Assembly (NCBI GenBank): GCA_965224065.1
Contig: CBDCYF010000005.1
Coordinates: 2,108,001-2,172,000, forward strand
Reading direction: 5' to 3'
DNA from: JAOTZA01 sp965224065
GTDB lineage: Bacteria; Acidobacteriota; Thermoanaerobaculia; Multivoradales; JAHEKO01
DNA: 64,000 nucleotides
The position numbers and the translations under genes are program-made. The notes beneath the pieces were generated by a model. It ran no database searches and was not told where the DNA came from. It worked only from the letters and a program-made list of their open reading frames with translations. This document shows positions 34,520-42,749 of this stretch, piece after piece. The first letter of the stretch is position 1, and each line of letters begins with the position of its first letter.

Positions 34520-35713
34520 GTGCGATTTTTCCCGCGTCGAGCCGCTTCGATCCGGCGAGATCCGGCACGGTACCGTCCTTTTGCCGGATCCGCGCGCCTC
34601 CTGGTTGCGCTTCCCACGCTGTCGCTGGCGGTGGCCTGTACGGCGGCCACCGCGCCGCGGCCGATGGGAGAGGAGGAGCTCCGGCGCGCGATCGCCGAGC
34701 GCGGACTGGATCCTGAGACGCTGGTGATCCCAAGCCGGCTCAACCAGGAGATGAAGGACTGGTTGGCCGACCGCGTCCGTTCCTACGGCTCCAATTTCGA
34801 GATCCTCAGAGATCTGATCGAAGAGCTGCAAAGCCCCCGCGATCTCGACCTGGTCTATGAGCCCGGCTATACCGGGACCGCCGAGGAGGTCTTCTCCTCG
34901 GGTCAGTTCAACTGCCTCTCCTACACAAACCTCTTTGTCGGCATGGCGCGCGAGCTGGGGATCGAGGCCTACTACGTCGCGGTCAATGGGGTCGAGCGCT
35001 ACCGTCGCGATGGCGACCTGGTGGTCCGGTCGGGCCACGTGACGGCGGGATACGACGCCGGGCCCAGCCACCGCGTGCTCGAGTTCTCTATCGGACCGGA
35101 CGCCGACTACCGCCGAACCGAGCCGCTCTCGGATCTGCGGGCGATGGCACTCTACTACTCCAACCGGGGCGCCGAGCTGCTGCGCGAGAAAGACTATTCG
35201 CGAGCCGTCCAACGGCTGGAGACCGCGGTCCGGCTCGACCCGGCGTTGGCAGAGACCTGGATCAACCTGGGTGTCGCCCGCCGGCGTCTTCTGGATCTGG
35301 ACGGAGCGGAAGTCGCCTACCAGCGCGGCATCGACGAGGACCCGGAGGCGTTCTCCGGCTATCTCAATCTGACGACGCTCTACCGAATTCGTGGTGAGAG
35401 AGAGGCCGCCAAGAAGCTGCTGCGTCTTCTCGGCCGCCGAAAGTCGAGCAACCCCTTTCTCTATCTCGCCCTCGGCGACGACAGCCTCGAAGAGGGCCGG
35501 CTCGACGACGCGGAGCATTTCTACCGACGGGCGCTTTCGCTTGCCGACGAACCGGCGGAGGCCCGTGCTGCCCTCGGTGCCTGGGCGCTGGCGGCCGGCG
35601 ACCGCGAGCTGGCCAGCCGGTGGCTCGAACGGGCCCAGCGGCGCGACCCCGCCAATCCCCGGGTGATCAAACTGGCGCGAGATTTGGCGGCCCATCGTGG
35701 GTCTCGGGGGTAG
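34520..35713 (+). CDS. Transglutaminase-like and TPR lipoprotein
   Basis: A 397-aa protein starting at GTG with an Arg-rich n-region and the lipobox-containing segment LVALPTLSLAVACTAAT. Residues about 110-190 carry a transglutaminase-like core: FNCLSYTNLFVGMARELGIE with the Cys nucleophile, VRSGHVTAGYD with the His, and a following Glu/Asp strand. The C-terminal half is four or more TPRs (YYSNRGAELLREKDYSRAVQ; AETWINLGVARRRLLDLDGA). The family recalls SirB1-type proteins. It follows the VWFA gene by 39 bp but may have its own promoter. Confidence 0.78.
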   Translation: MRFFPRRAASIRRDPARYRPFAGSARLLVALPTLSLAVACTAATAPRPMGEEELRRAIAERGLDPETLVIPSRLNQEMKDWLADRVRSYGSNFEILRDLIEELQSPRDLDLVYEPGYTGTAEEVFSSGQFNCLSYTNLFVGMARELGIEAYYVAVNGVERYRRDGDLVVRSGHVTAGYDAGPSHRVLEFSIGPDADYRRTEPLSDLRAMALYYSNRGAELLREKDYSRAVQRLETAVRLDPALAETWINLGVARRRLLDLDGAEVAYQRGIDEDPEAFSGYLNLTTLYRIRGEREAAKKLLRLLGRRKSSNPFLYLALGDDSLEEGRLDDAEHFYRRALSLADEPAEARAALGAWALAAGDRELASRWLERAQRRDPANPRVIKLARDLAAHRGSRG

Positions 35714-35833
35714 CACGGGTTGACGCCCACCGCTCGAGGGATGAGCGGACGGCAGATCCCGAGCCTCCCGCGATAACATCCATCGGTCCTCGGCACCGCG
35801 CGACCGCTCGCGGGTGGTGCGCGCGGAAAGAGC

Positions 35834-36697
35834 ATGACTCGATCGGCAGTTTTGATCCTGGGCGCGGCCGCCCTGGTCCTTCTGGCGGTTCTTTGCACGG
35901 CGCGCCATTACGGCGAGCTGCGGACCGCGTCGGCCCGGGGCGCGCCGCAAACACAGAGTGCGGGTGAGCTTCGGTTTGCCGCGGGCCGCACCCGGAGTCG
36001 AATCTTCCTCGAGGGCACCGTGCCCGACACACGAACCCAGGCGGCGCTCGTTCGGCGGGCGGGCGCGATCGTCGGCGCGGACAACGTCGTCGATGAACTA
36101 CAAATCAAATCGATCAATCCACCGGATCATTGGCGAGACGCCGCGCTGGCCCTCCTCGATGCGCTCGCCCCGCTGATCGACGGCCAGGGGTCGCTACAGG
36201 GCATCGACCTCGACGTCCAGGGGATTGCCTCCACCGCTGCAACCGCCGAAACGGCTCGCGCAACCTTTGCGCAAGAGCTGCCGCCGGGTTATGACGGCCT
36301 GGCAAGGGTGTCGTCCCTCGACGAGACCTCGGAGGTCACGGCACGGCTTTGCGGAAGCCTCTTGCGAGAGTTGATGCAACGCCCGATCCGCTTCGGCCCC
36401 GGCAGCGCCGTCATCGACAGCTCGAGCTTTGATCTGTTGGACCGGCTCGCCGCCACCGCAGAGCGGTGCCCGAGCTCGCGGATCGAGATCTCCGGTTTTA
36501 TCGACACCGACAGCGACCGCGAGGCCGATCTCGAGCTGAGCCGCGCCCAGGCCGAGGCCGTGCGCACTTACTTCATTCAGACCGGCATCTCGCCCCACCG
36601 TCTCGTGGCGGTCGGATACGGCGACAGCCCCCCGGCCGGCGAGGATACAACCTGCACCGCGCGGCACAACCCGCGAATCGAGTTTTTGGTCGAGTAG
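35834..36697 (+). CDS. OmpA-family protein with BON-like domain
   Basis: A 287-aa protein with one N-terminal membrane or signal segment (AVLILGAAALVLLAVLCTA). Residues about 45-95 resemble a BON domain (RIFLEGTVPDTRTQAALV, VGADNVVDELQI). The last 110 residues are an OmpA peptidoglycan-binding domain: IRFGPGSAVIDSSSFDLLD, ISGFIDTDSDREADLELS, RAQAEAVRTYF, RLVAVGYGDSPP, NPRIEF. The segment binds murein diaminopimelate in other bacteria. It is 12 bp before the coiled-coil HhH gene. Confidence 0.85.
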   Translation: MTRSAVLILGAAALVLLAVLCTARHYGELRTASARGAPQTQSAGELRFAAGRTRSRIFLEGTVPDTRTQAALVRRAGAIVGADNVVDELQIKSINPPDHWRDAALALLDALAPLIDGQGSLQGIDLDVQGIASTAATAETARATFAQELPPGYDGLARVSSLDETSEVTARLCGSLLRELMQRPIRFGPGSAVIDSSSFDLLDRLAATAERCPSSRIEISGFIDTDSDREADLELSRAQAEAVRTYFIQTGISPHRLVAVGYGDSPPAGEDTTCTARHNPRIEFLVE

Positions 36698-36709
36698 GAG
36701 GACACTCGC

Positions 36710-37465
36710 ATGATTGCTCTTTTCACCAAGATCCTCTTTTGCCTGACTTTGGCGGCGGGCCTGGGAGGTTTGATCGGCTGGCTCCTCCGCGGTGCCGGCA
36801 TTGGGCGGCGCCTGGCCGATGCCGAATCGAAATGGCGCCTGCGCTTGGACACCGCGGAGAAGGAGCGGCTCGCGATCTCGACCGAACGCGACCGGGTGGT
36901 GAAGGAGAACGCGTCGCTCAAGAGCCTCCACGCGGCCTGCGGCCCGCGGATCGCCGAGCTCGAGACGGAGATCGAGACCGTGCGCGCTCGGAACCAACCC
37001 GACGCCGGTGCCGCGGCGGTCGCGGACAAGGAGCTCGAACGGATCGCCGAGCTGGAACGAGAGCTGGAGCAACGCGACAAAAGGCTGGCCGCCTTCGAGC
37101 TCCAGATTACCGAGCTCGAGGGAAAGCTGGCGGAAAACGAGCTGCAAGAAGTCGATCTCGAGCTTCCCCAACTCGACGAGGTAGGGTTACCCGCTCCATC
37201 GGGAGACCAGCCCTCGGTGACCGCGACCGAAGACGGTGGCGACTCGCCGGACGACCTGAAAAAGATCAAGGGCGTCGGCCCGGTCCTGGAGCGCAAGCTC
37301 AACACGCTGGGTATCTCTCGTTTTCGGCAGATCGCCAGTTGGAGCACCGGCGATGTCCAACAAGTCGCAAAAGACCTTGGCGCGTTTCGCGACCGCATCG
37401 AGCGCGACGACTGGGTCTCCCAGGCCGCGCGGCTCCACAAAGAAAAGTACGGAGAGAACGCCTGA
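36710..37465 (+). CDS. Membrane-anchored coiled-coil protein with C-terminal helix-hairpin-helix domain
   Basis: A 251-aa protein. A single membrane helix (KILFCLTLAAGLGGLIGWLL) is followed by 120 residues of coiled coil (ELETEIETVRARNQ; ELERIAELERELEQRDKRL), an acidic linker, and an HhH domain near the end (DLKKIKGVGPVLERKLNTLG, then ISRFRQIASWSTGDVQQVA) like the L21p/DUF4332 type that binds DNA backbone. It forms an operon with the OmpA gene. An envelope anchor touching DNA is one reading. The stop TGA is also the first three bases of a REP-like element. Confidence 0.72.
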   Translation: MIALFTKILFCLTLAAGLGGLIGWLLRGAGIGRRLADAESKWRLRLDTAEKERLAISTERDRVVKENASLKSLHAACGPRIAELETEIETVRARNQPDAGAAAVADKELERIAELERELEQRDKRLAAFELQITELEGKLAENELQEVDLELPQLDEVGLPAPSGDQPSVTATEDGGDSPDDLKKIKGVGPVLERKLNTLGISRFRQIASWSTGDVQQVAKDLGAFRDRIERDDWVSQAARLHKEKYGENA

Positions 37466-37555
37466 AGCGGCCGCCGCCTCTGCCGGCCCAGCGGGCCGGG
37501 GCAAGCCCGGCCCCTACATCCCGGGGAAAACGCCCACCACCCCTGGCGGCCGTCA
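37463..37555. repeat. REP-like palindromic elements, cluster 2
   Basis: A type 1 element (37463-37488) is joined to a type 2 hairpin (37493-37518, GGGCCGGGGCAAGCCCGGCC), followed by a degenerate CCTGGCGGCCGTC tail. The first TGA is the stop codon of the upstream gene, and the end reaches into the stop of mdh, so the cluster exactly fills the gap between convergent genes. Confidence 0.72.
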
Positions 37556-38533
37556 GCCCAGCAGGCCTTCGACCGCCGCCCGTTCTTCGCGCAGCTCGCT
37601 GTCGGTGGCCTCGATCCGGCCGCGGCTGAACTCGTCGATGTCGAGACCCTGCACGATCTCGTAGTCGCCCCCTCTGCACCGGCAGGGGAAGGAGAAGATG
37701 ACTCCGGGGTCGATACCGTAGCTGCCGTCTGATGGAACCGCCATCGACACCCAGTCGTCCTCCGGTGTCCCCTGGGTCCAGGTGCGCACATGGTCGATCG
37801 CCGCGTTGGCCGCCGAGGCCGCGGAGGAGGCCCCGCGCGCCTGAATGATCGCCGCGCCGCGTTTTTGGACCGCCGGGATGAACTCGTCGCGATACCAGTC
37901 GCGATCGACCAGCTCGGCCGCCGGGGTGCCGTCAACCGTGCAGTGGCTGATGTCGGGATACTGGGTCGAGGAGTGGTTCCCCCAGATCGTCATCCCACGG
38001 ATGTCGGTCACGTGCCGCCCGGTCTTCTCCGCAAGCTGGCTGACCGCCCGGTTGTGGTCGAGGCGGGTCATGGCGGTGAACTGCCGGGGGTCGAGGTCCG
38101 GCGCGCTCTCCAGTGCGATCAGCGCATTGGTGTTGGCGGGGTTGCCCACAACCAGGACCTTGACCGCGCGTGAGGCGTGGTCGTTGAGGGCCTTGCCCTG
38201 GGGCCCGAAGATCTTGCCGTTGGCACCCAGCAGGTCGCTGCGCTCCATCCCGGCCTTGCGCGGCATCGCTCCGACCAGCATCGCGCAGTCGGCGCCGCTG
38301 AAGCCTTCGGCCAGGTCCGAAGTCGCGACAACCCCCTGGAGCAACGGAAAGGCGCAGTCGTTGAGCTCCATGACCACCCCCGCAAGCGCGTCCATTGCCG
38401 GCGGGATCTCGATCAACTGAAGGATGACCGGCTGCTCGGGCCCCAGCAGGTTCCCGGCGGCAATTCGGAAGCAGAGAGCGTAGCCGATGTTGCCGGCGGC
38501 CCCGGTGATGGCGATGCGTTTGGGTTCGCTCAT
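37553..38533 (-). CDS. mdh: Malate dehydrogenase
   Basis: A 326-aa cytoplasmic enzyme converting malate and NAD to oxaloacetate in the TCA cycle. It has the eukaryotic cytosolic-like MDH form: ITGAAGNIGYALCFRIAAG (NAD loop), MELNDCAFPLL, VVATSDLAEGFSGADCAML, VVGNPANTNALIAL, MTRLDHNRA (substrate Arg) and IWGNHSSTQYPD (catalytic His). AAGGAG sits 6 bases before ATG 38533, which overrides the longer open frame. A malic enzyme lies 2.5 kb further on. Confidence 0.95.
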   Translation of the reverse strand: MSEPKRIAITGAAGNIGYALCFRIAAGNLLGPEQPVILQLIEIPPAMDALAGVVMELNDCAFPLLQGVVATSDLAEGFSGADCAMLVGAMPRKAGMERSDLLGANGKIFGPQGKALNDHASRAVKVLVVGNPANTNALIALESAPDLDPRQFTAMTRLDHNRAVSQLAEKTGRHVTDIRGMTIWGNHSSTQYPDISHCTVDGTPAAELVDRDWYRDEFIPAVQKRGAAIIQARGASSAASAANAAIDHVRTWTQGTPEDDWVSMAVPSDGSYGIDPGVIFSFPCRCRGGDYEIVQGLDIDEFSRGRIEATDSELREERAAVEGLLG

Positions 38534-38639
38534 GGATCTCCTTTCGGGAGTCCCTATCCTGTCTGATTCGGCCGAATTTTCAAGACCTCGTGGGGCGGCC
38601 CTCGAGCGTGTACAATTCGCCTTCCCTGGAAGGAGACCC

Positions 38640-39257
38640 ATGAGCGAAGAGAACACCCCGAGCGCGGACGAGACTCCCGAAGAGACTGCGGAAGCGCCTG
38701 CAGAAGAGACGACGGAAGCACCCGACGAGGAGCCGACTCCCGAAGCAGCGGCAGAGGAATCGGCCACCGAGGCTTCCGCGGAAGCGGCGGCTGACGACGA
38801 GGCCGGCGACGAAAGCCCGGCGCCGGACCCTGAGCCCGAGCCGGAGGCCGAGGCGGAAGCGGATGTCTCAACCGACGCCCCCGACGAGCCTGCCGACGAG
38901 TCTTCTGAAGCCGAGGACACCCCGGCGAGCCCGCCCGAGCACACCTATGAAGAGCTGCACGGCATGACCGTGGCGCAGTTGCGCGAAGTCGCTGAGGGCA
39001 TCGAGGACGACGCCCTGCACGGCTACACCACCATGCACAAGGAAGCTCTACTGCCGGCGCTGTGCAAGGTTCTCGGAATCGAAGCGCACGAGCATCACGA
39101 AGTGGTGGGGATCGACAAGGGCGCGGTCAAGGAGAGCATCCGGGCGCTCAAGAAAGAGCGGGAAGCGGCGATCGCTTCGTCGGATCGCGCCGAGCTCAAG
39201 CGCGTACGACGCAAGATCCGGAGCCTCAAGCGAAAGCTCCGCAAAGCGACCGTGTAA
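38640..39257 (+). CDS. Acidic-tail protein with Rho_N/SAP-like domain and basic C-terminus
   Basis: A 205-aa protein with AAGGAG 6 bases before its ATG. Residues 1-105 are disordered and extremely acidic (repeats of EAPAEET, EPEPEAEAEAD). Then comes a Rho_N-like helical pair: YEELHGMTVAQLREVAEGI, MHKEALLPALCKVLGIE. The end is a basic coiled coil (RVRRKIRSLKRKLRKA). The layout suggests an RNA- or DNA-binding protein whose acidic arm competes with the basic part. I know the C-terminal half as a conserved uncharacterised protein of related phyla. A TACAAT box at 38611-38616 may be its -10. Confidence 0.68.
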   Translation: MSEENTPSADETPEETAEAPAEETTEAPDEEPTPEAAAEESATEASAEAAADDEAGDESPAPDPEPEPEAEAEADVSTDAPDEPADESSEAEDTPASPPEHTYEELHGMTVAQLREVAEGIEDDALHGYTTMHKEALLPALCKVLGIEAHEHHEVVGIDKGAVKESIRALKKEREAAIASSDRAELKRVRRKIRSLKRKLRKATV

Positions 39258-39313
39258 GCGGCTCGGCAGACGGCCGTCTTTCGCGTCGTCCCGCTCCTGT
39301 AGGCTTCGGGCGA

Positions 39314-40000
39314 ATGCACCAAGAAGGTGTCATCAAATTCGACGTCGAGCACGAGAGCCGGCCGATCGACGCCCTGGTCCTGGGGGACGTCGCCTGCCAA
39401 CTGATCGCTTGGCGCGAGATCATGGCGCTGACCGGGCTGGTGGGTCAGGATCCGGCGCTCTATGAAGGCGCGGGATACGGCAACGCCAGCGTCCGCTTTG
39501 GACCCCGTTCGGCGGGACTCGGCCGGCGGCGGTTTCTGATCACCGGCACCCAAACCTCGGGCCGCCAGACGATCACGCTCGACGACTTCGCCGTCATCGA
39601 GCGCTACGACGCGCGCCGCAACTGGGTCAAAAGCCACGGCCGGACACAGCCGTCGTCGGAGTCGATGACCCACGCGGCGACCTACGATCTCGGCCCTCAC
39701 ATCCAGTGCGTGCTCCACGCCCACACCCCGGCCTTGTGGCGCCGCGCCGGCGAGCTCTCGCTCCCTACGACCGATCCCGCGGTGCCGTACGGCACACCCG
39801 AGATGGCAGCGGAGGTCGGCCGCCTCTACCGCGACGGGCTCTTTGCCGAGCGCCGCATCCTGGCCATGGGAGGGCACGAGGACGGCATCCTGGTCTTTGG
39901 CCGCTCCCCCGAAGACGCCGGCCAGGTGCTGCTGACCTGGCTGGCGCGTGCCTACGAGCGAGACTGCAGCGTGGGCGCCGGCGCCCGCTGCCGCCGGTAA
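39314..40000 (+). CDS. Class II aldolase/adducin-family protein
   Basis: A 228-aa protein. Class II aldolase features are ALYEGAGYGNASVRFGPR (the G-N-x-S phosphate loop), FLITGTQTSGRQTIT, the SSESMTHAATYDL segment (Glu base) and CVLHAHTPALW (HxH zinc ligands), with a late GGHEDG replacing the usual third His site. Enzymes of this fold cleave sugar phosphates such as fuculose or ribulose phosphate; the substrate is unclear. ATG 39314 is used because the longer frame overlaps the previous gene. The exporter gene follows at 11 bp. Confidence 0.82.
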   Translation: MHQEGVIKFDVEHESRPIDALVLGDVACQLIAWREIMALTGLVGQDPALYEGAGYGNASVRFGPRSAGLGRRRFLITGTQTSGRQTITLDDFAVIERYDARRNWVKSHGRTQPSSESMTHAATYDLGPHIQCVLHAHTPALWRRAGELSLPTTDPAVPYGTPEMAAEVGRLYRDGLFAERRILAMGGHEDGILVFGRSPEDAGQVLLTWLARAYERDCSVGAGARCRR

Positions 40001-40010
40001 CGTCGAGCCC

Positions 40011-40799
40011 GTGGCTTTTCTCTTTATCGCCGTCATCGCCTTTCTGGTCTCGGGTCTGACCCTGTTCTCGGGATTCGGGCTCGGCACCCTCCTGCTCCCT
40101 GCCTTCTCGCTTCTCTTTCCGGTCGAAGTAGCGGTGGCGGCCACCGCCGTGGTCCACGCGCTCAACGGCCTCTTCAAAAGCGGTCTCCTCTACCGGCACG
40201 CGGTACCGCGGATCCTCCTGCGGTTCGGGATCCCGGCGGTGGCGGCGGCGTTTCTCGGGGCTTTCATCCTGACCCGCCTCTCGACCGGCGAGCCCTTGCA
40301 CGTCTGGTCGCTTGGGGGACGCCAGGCCGCCATCACGCCGATCAAGCTGGTGATGGGAGGCCTCATCCTGCTGTTCGCCGCCTTCGAACTGGTACCCCGG
40401 CTCCACAACTTGAAGGCGCCGCCGCGCTGGCTGCCGCTCGGCGGCCTGCTCTCGGGCTTTTTTGGCGGCCTGTCGGGGCACCAGGGGGCTCTCCGGGCCG
40501 CCTTTCTGCTGCCGCTGGGGCTCGAGCCCGCGGCATTTGTGGGGACCCAGGCCCTTCTGGCCACGATGGTCGACACCGCGCGGCTGCTGGTCTATGGAGC
40601 CGGGTTCTTCTCCGGCCGCATGGCCGGGGTGTCGACTCCCGAACAGTGGAAACTCGTAGCAGTCGCCACGCTGGCGGCCTTTGCCGGCGCCTACACCGGC
40701 CGGCGCCTTCTCCCCAAGGTCACCCTCTCCGGTCTGCGATTTGTCGCCGGGGGTCTGCTATTGCTCGTTGGGATCGGACTGCTCTCGGGACTGATCTGA
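40011..40799 (+). CDS. TauE/SafE-family membrane exporter
   Basis: A 262-aa protein with about eight hydrophobic segments. GTG 40011 is the first start that avoids overlap. Family motifs are the opening LVSGLTLFSGFGLGTLLLPA, AATAVVHALNGLFKSGLLYR and GGLLSGFFGGLSGHQGALRA. TauE/SafE proteins move sulfite, sulfonates or related anions; the substrate is not shown here. It ends at a REP-like cluster. Confidence 0.85.
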   Translation: MAFLFIAVIAFLVSGLTLFSGFGLGTLLLPAFSLLFPVEVAVAATAVVHALNGLFKSGLLYRHAVPRILLRFGIPAVAAAFLGAFILTRLSTGEPLHVWSLGGRQAAITPIKLVMGGLILLFAAFELVPRLHNLKAPPRWLPLGGLLSGFFGGLSGHQGALRAAFLLPLGLEPAAFVGTQALLATMVDTARLLVYGAGFFSGRMAGVSTPEQWKLVAVATLAAFAGAYTGRRLLPKVTLSGLRFVAGGLLLLVGIGLLSGLI

Positions 40800-40804
40800 A
40801 GTAG

Positions 40805-40862
40805 AACGGCCGGCTGGGGCGCCGGCCCTAACGGCCGCCAGAGGCGGCGGCCGCTTCAACGG
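40805..40862. repeat. REP-like palindromic elements, cluster 3
   Basis: Two type 1 elements in the same minus orientation: 40805-40828 (AACGGCCGGCTGGGGCGCCG) and 40830-40862 (AACGGCCGCCAGAGGCGGCG, then GCCGCTTC). They start 6 bp after the exporter stop. The rest of the gap to 40982 shows nothing recognisable. Confidence 0.75.
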
Positions 40863-40982
40863 GACAACCGCCAAGCCATCTCGAGCGCGGGGCGATCCGC
40901 GCACGGAGCGCCACACCGCGCGCAGGATCACCCGCGCTCCGTATCGGTCCGAGTTGGGGGGGGACCGGCTAGACTCGGCTCG

Positions 40983-42680
40983 ATGCGAACTTTTCGGCGA
41001 ACGACGACGCCAGGCGGGCGCATTCGCGTGGCAGTGCCGCACCGTGGGGCCGATCTGCTGGCCGAGCCGATGTACAACAAAAGCTCGGCTTTTTCGCTGG
41101 AAGAGCGGGCGACGTTTGGTCTCGAAGGCCTACTGCCGAGCGTCGTCAGCACCATGGCCCTCCAGGCGCAGCGGGTCTACGGGAACATCGTCCGCAAGAC
41201 GGAGCCGCTCGAGCAGTACATCGGCCTGGCAGCGCTCCAGGATCGCAACGAGCATCTTTTCTATCGCGTGCTCCTCGACCACCTGGAGGAATTTCTGCCG
41301 ATCGTCTACACCCCGACCGTGGGTGAGGCCTCGAAGGAGTTCAGCCACATCTTCCGCCGCGGCCGCGGCATCTGGATCACGCCGGATCATCGCGGCCGCA
41401 TCCGGCAAGTGCTCGAGAACGCGCCCTTCGAACAAATCCGGCTGGTGGTCGCCACCGACAACCAGGCGATCCTTGGGATCGGCGACCAGGGAGCCGGGGG
41501 CATGGTGATCCCGATCGGCAAGCTGGCGATCTACTGTGCCGCGGCCGGGATTCATCCGGCCGAAACACTCCCGGTGAGTCTCGACGTGGGGACCAACAAC
41601 CAGGATCTTCTCGACGACGACCTCTACCTCGGCTGGCGCCGGCCAAGGCTGACCGGCGAGCCCTATTTTGAGCTCGTGGAGGAGTTTGTCGCGGCGCTCC
41701 GCGACCTCTTTCCCGGCGCGCTGCTCCAGTGGGAAGACTTTCAGAAGGCCAACGCGTTCGAGCTTCTCGAACGGTACCGCGACCGGATCCTGTCGTTCAA
41801 CGATGACATTCAGGGAACCGGCGCCACCGCGCTGGCCGGCTTGCTGGCCGCCGGACGGGTCTCGGGTGTGCCTCTGGCCGAACAGCGGATCGTCATCGTC
41901 GGCGGTGGTGCAGCCGGTATGGGTATCGCTCACCAATTGAGGATTGCTCTGGCGGCCGAAGGTGTGGAGGGGGACGACCTGACCCGCGCGGTCTCGGTGC
42001 TCGACTCACGGGGTTTGATCGTCGATGACCGTGAGCATCTCGACGAGTACAAAAGGCGCTTTGCCTGGCCGTCGGCGCTGGCGCGGGAGGCCGGCCTCGG
42101 TGGAGAGAGGGACTTCGCGACCGTCGTTTCCCGGGTCAGGCCGACCGTTTTGATCGGGACCTCCGGACAGAAAGACCTGTTTGCAGAAGAGATCGTCCGC
42201 GAGATGGCAGCTCACGTCGAGCGGCCGGCGATCCTCCCGTTCTCCAACCCGACCGCGCTCGCCGAGGCTCGGCCTGAAGATCTCTACCGATGGACCGAGG
42301 GCCGGGCGCTGGTCGCAACCGGCAGCCCGTTTGCGCCGGTCGACTGGCAGGGACGCCCGCACCGCATCGGCCAGGGCAACAACGCCTTCATCTTCCCGGG
42401 TGTGGGGCTCGGAGCCCTGGTCGCCGAGGCCGGCTCGATCTCCGATGCGATGTTCACCGCCGCCGCCCGGGCCCTCGCCGGGTCGGTCACCGAAGACGAC
42501 CTCGAGCACGGCCAGCTCTATCCGTCGATCGGCAACCTGCGCGAAGTGACGCGCCGGATCGCCGTGGCGGTGGTGGAAGAGGTCGAGGCCGGAGATGTCG
42601 AGGTAGCGACGCAGAACGCCGCCGAGAAGACAGAGAAGGCCATGTGGTACCCCGAGTACCCCGAGCTGGTCTCTATCTGA
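40983..42680 (+). CDS. NAD-dependent malic enzyme
   Basis: A 565-aa cytoplasmic enzyme that oxidatively decarboxylates malate to pyruvate. It matches the large (SfcA/MaeA-type) class: EQYIGLAALQDRNEHLFYR, FLPIVYTPTVGEA, GILGIG-like AILGIGDQGAGGM, LDVGTNNQDLL, the metal-binding QWEDFQKANAF and FNDDIQGTGATALAG, NAD loop IVIVGGGAAGMGIA, and RPAILPFSNPT with GQGNNAFIFPGVGLG. Length is normal. ATG 40983 is the first start. With Mdh nearby it supports malate/pyruvate metabolism, although they are not one operon. Confidence 0.95.
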   Translation: MRTFRRTTTPGGRIRVAVPHRGADLLAEPMYNKSSAFSLEERATFGLEGLLPSVVSTMALQAQRVYGNIVRKTEPLEQYIGLAALQDRNEHLFYRVLLDHLEEFLPIVYTPTVGEASKEFSHIFRRGRGIWITPDHRGRIRQVLENAPFEQIRLVVATDNQAILGIGDQGAGGMVIPIGKLAIYCAAAGIHPAETLPVSLDVGTNNQDLLDDDLYLGWRRPRLTGEPYFELVEEFVAALRDLFPGALLQWEDFQKANAFELLERYRDRILSFNDDIQGTGATALAGLLAAGRVSGVPLAEQRIVIVGGGAAGMGIAHQLRIALAAEGVEGDDLTRAVSVLDSRGLIVDDREHLDEYKRRFAWPSALAREAGLGGERDFATVVSRVRPTVLIGTSGQKDLFAEEIVREMAAHVERPAILPFSNPTALAEARPEDLYRWTEGRALVATGSPFAPVDWQGRPHRIGQGNNAFIFPGVGLGALVAEAGSISDAMFTAAARALAGSVTEDDLEHGQLYPSIGNLREVTRRIAVAVVEEVEAGDVEVATQNAAEKTEKAMWYPEYPELVSI

Positions 42681-42749
42681 AAAGCGGCCTGCACCGGAAG
42701 ATTCGAGCGCCTTTCTGACCCAAAGGCTTATACTCATTCGACGCCAAAA

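Noticed and set aside
33239..35950. A 903-codon open frame on the minus strand
   Set aside because: It is antisense to the VWFA and transglutaminase/TPR genes, has a low-complexity R/G/A-rich translation with no motif, and reflects GC bias at third positions.
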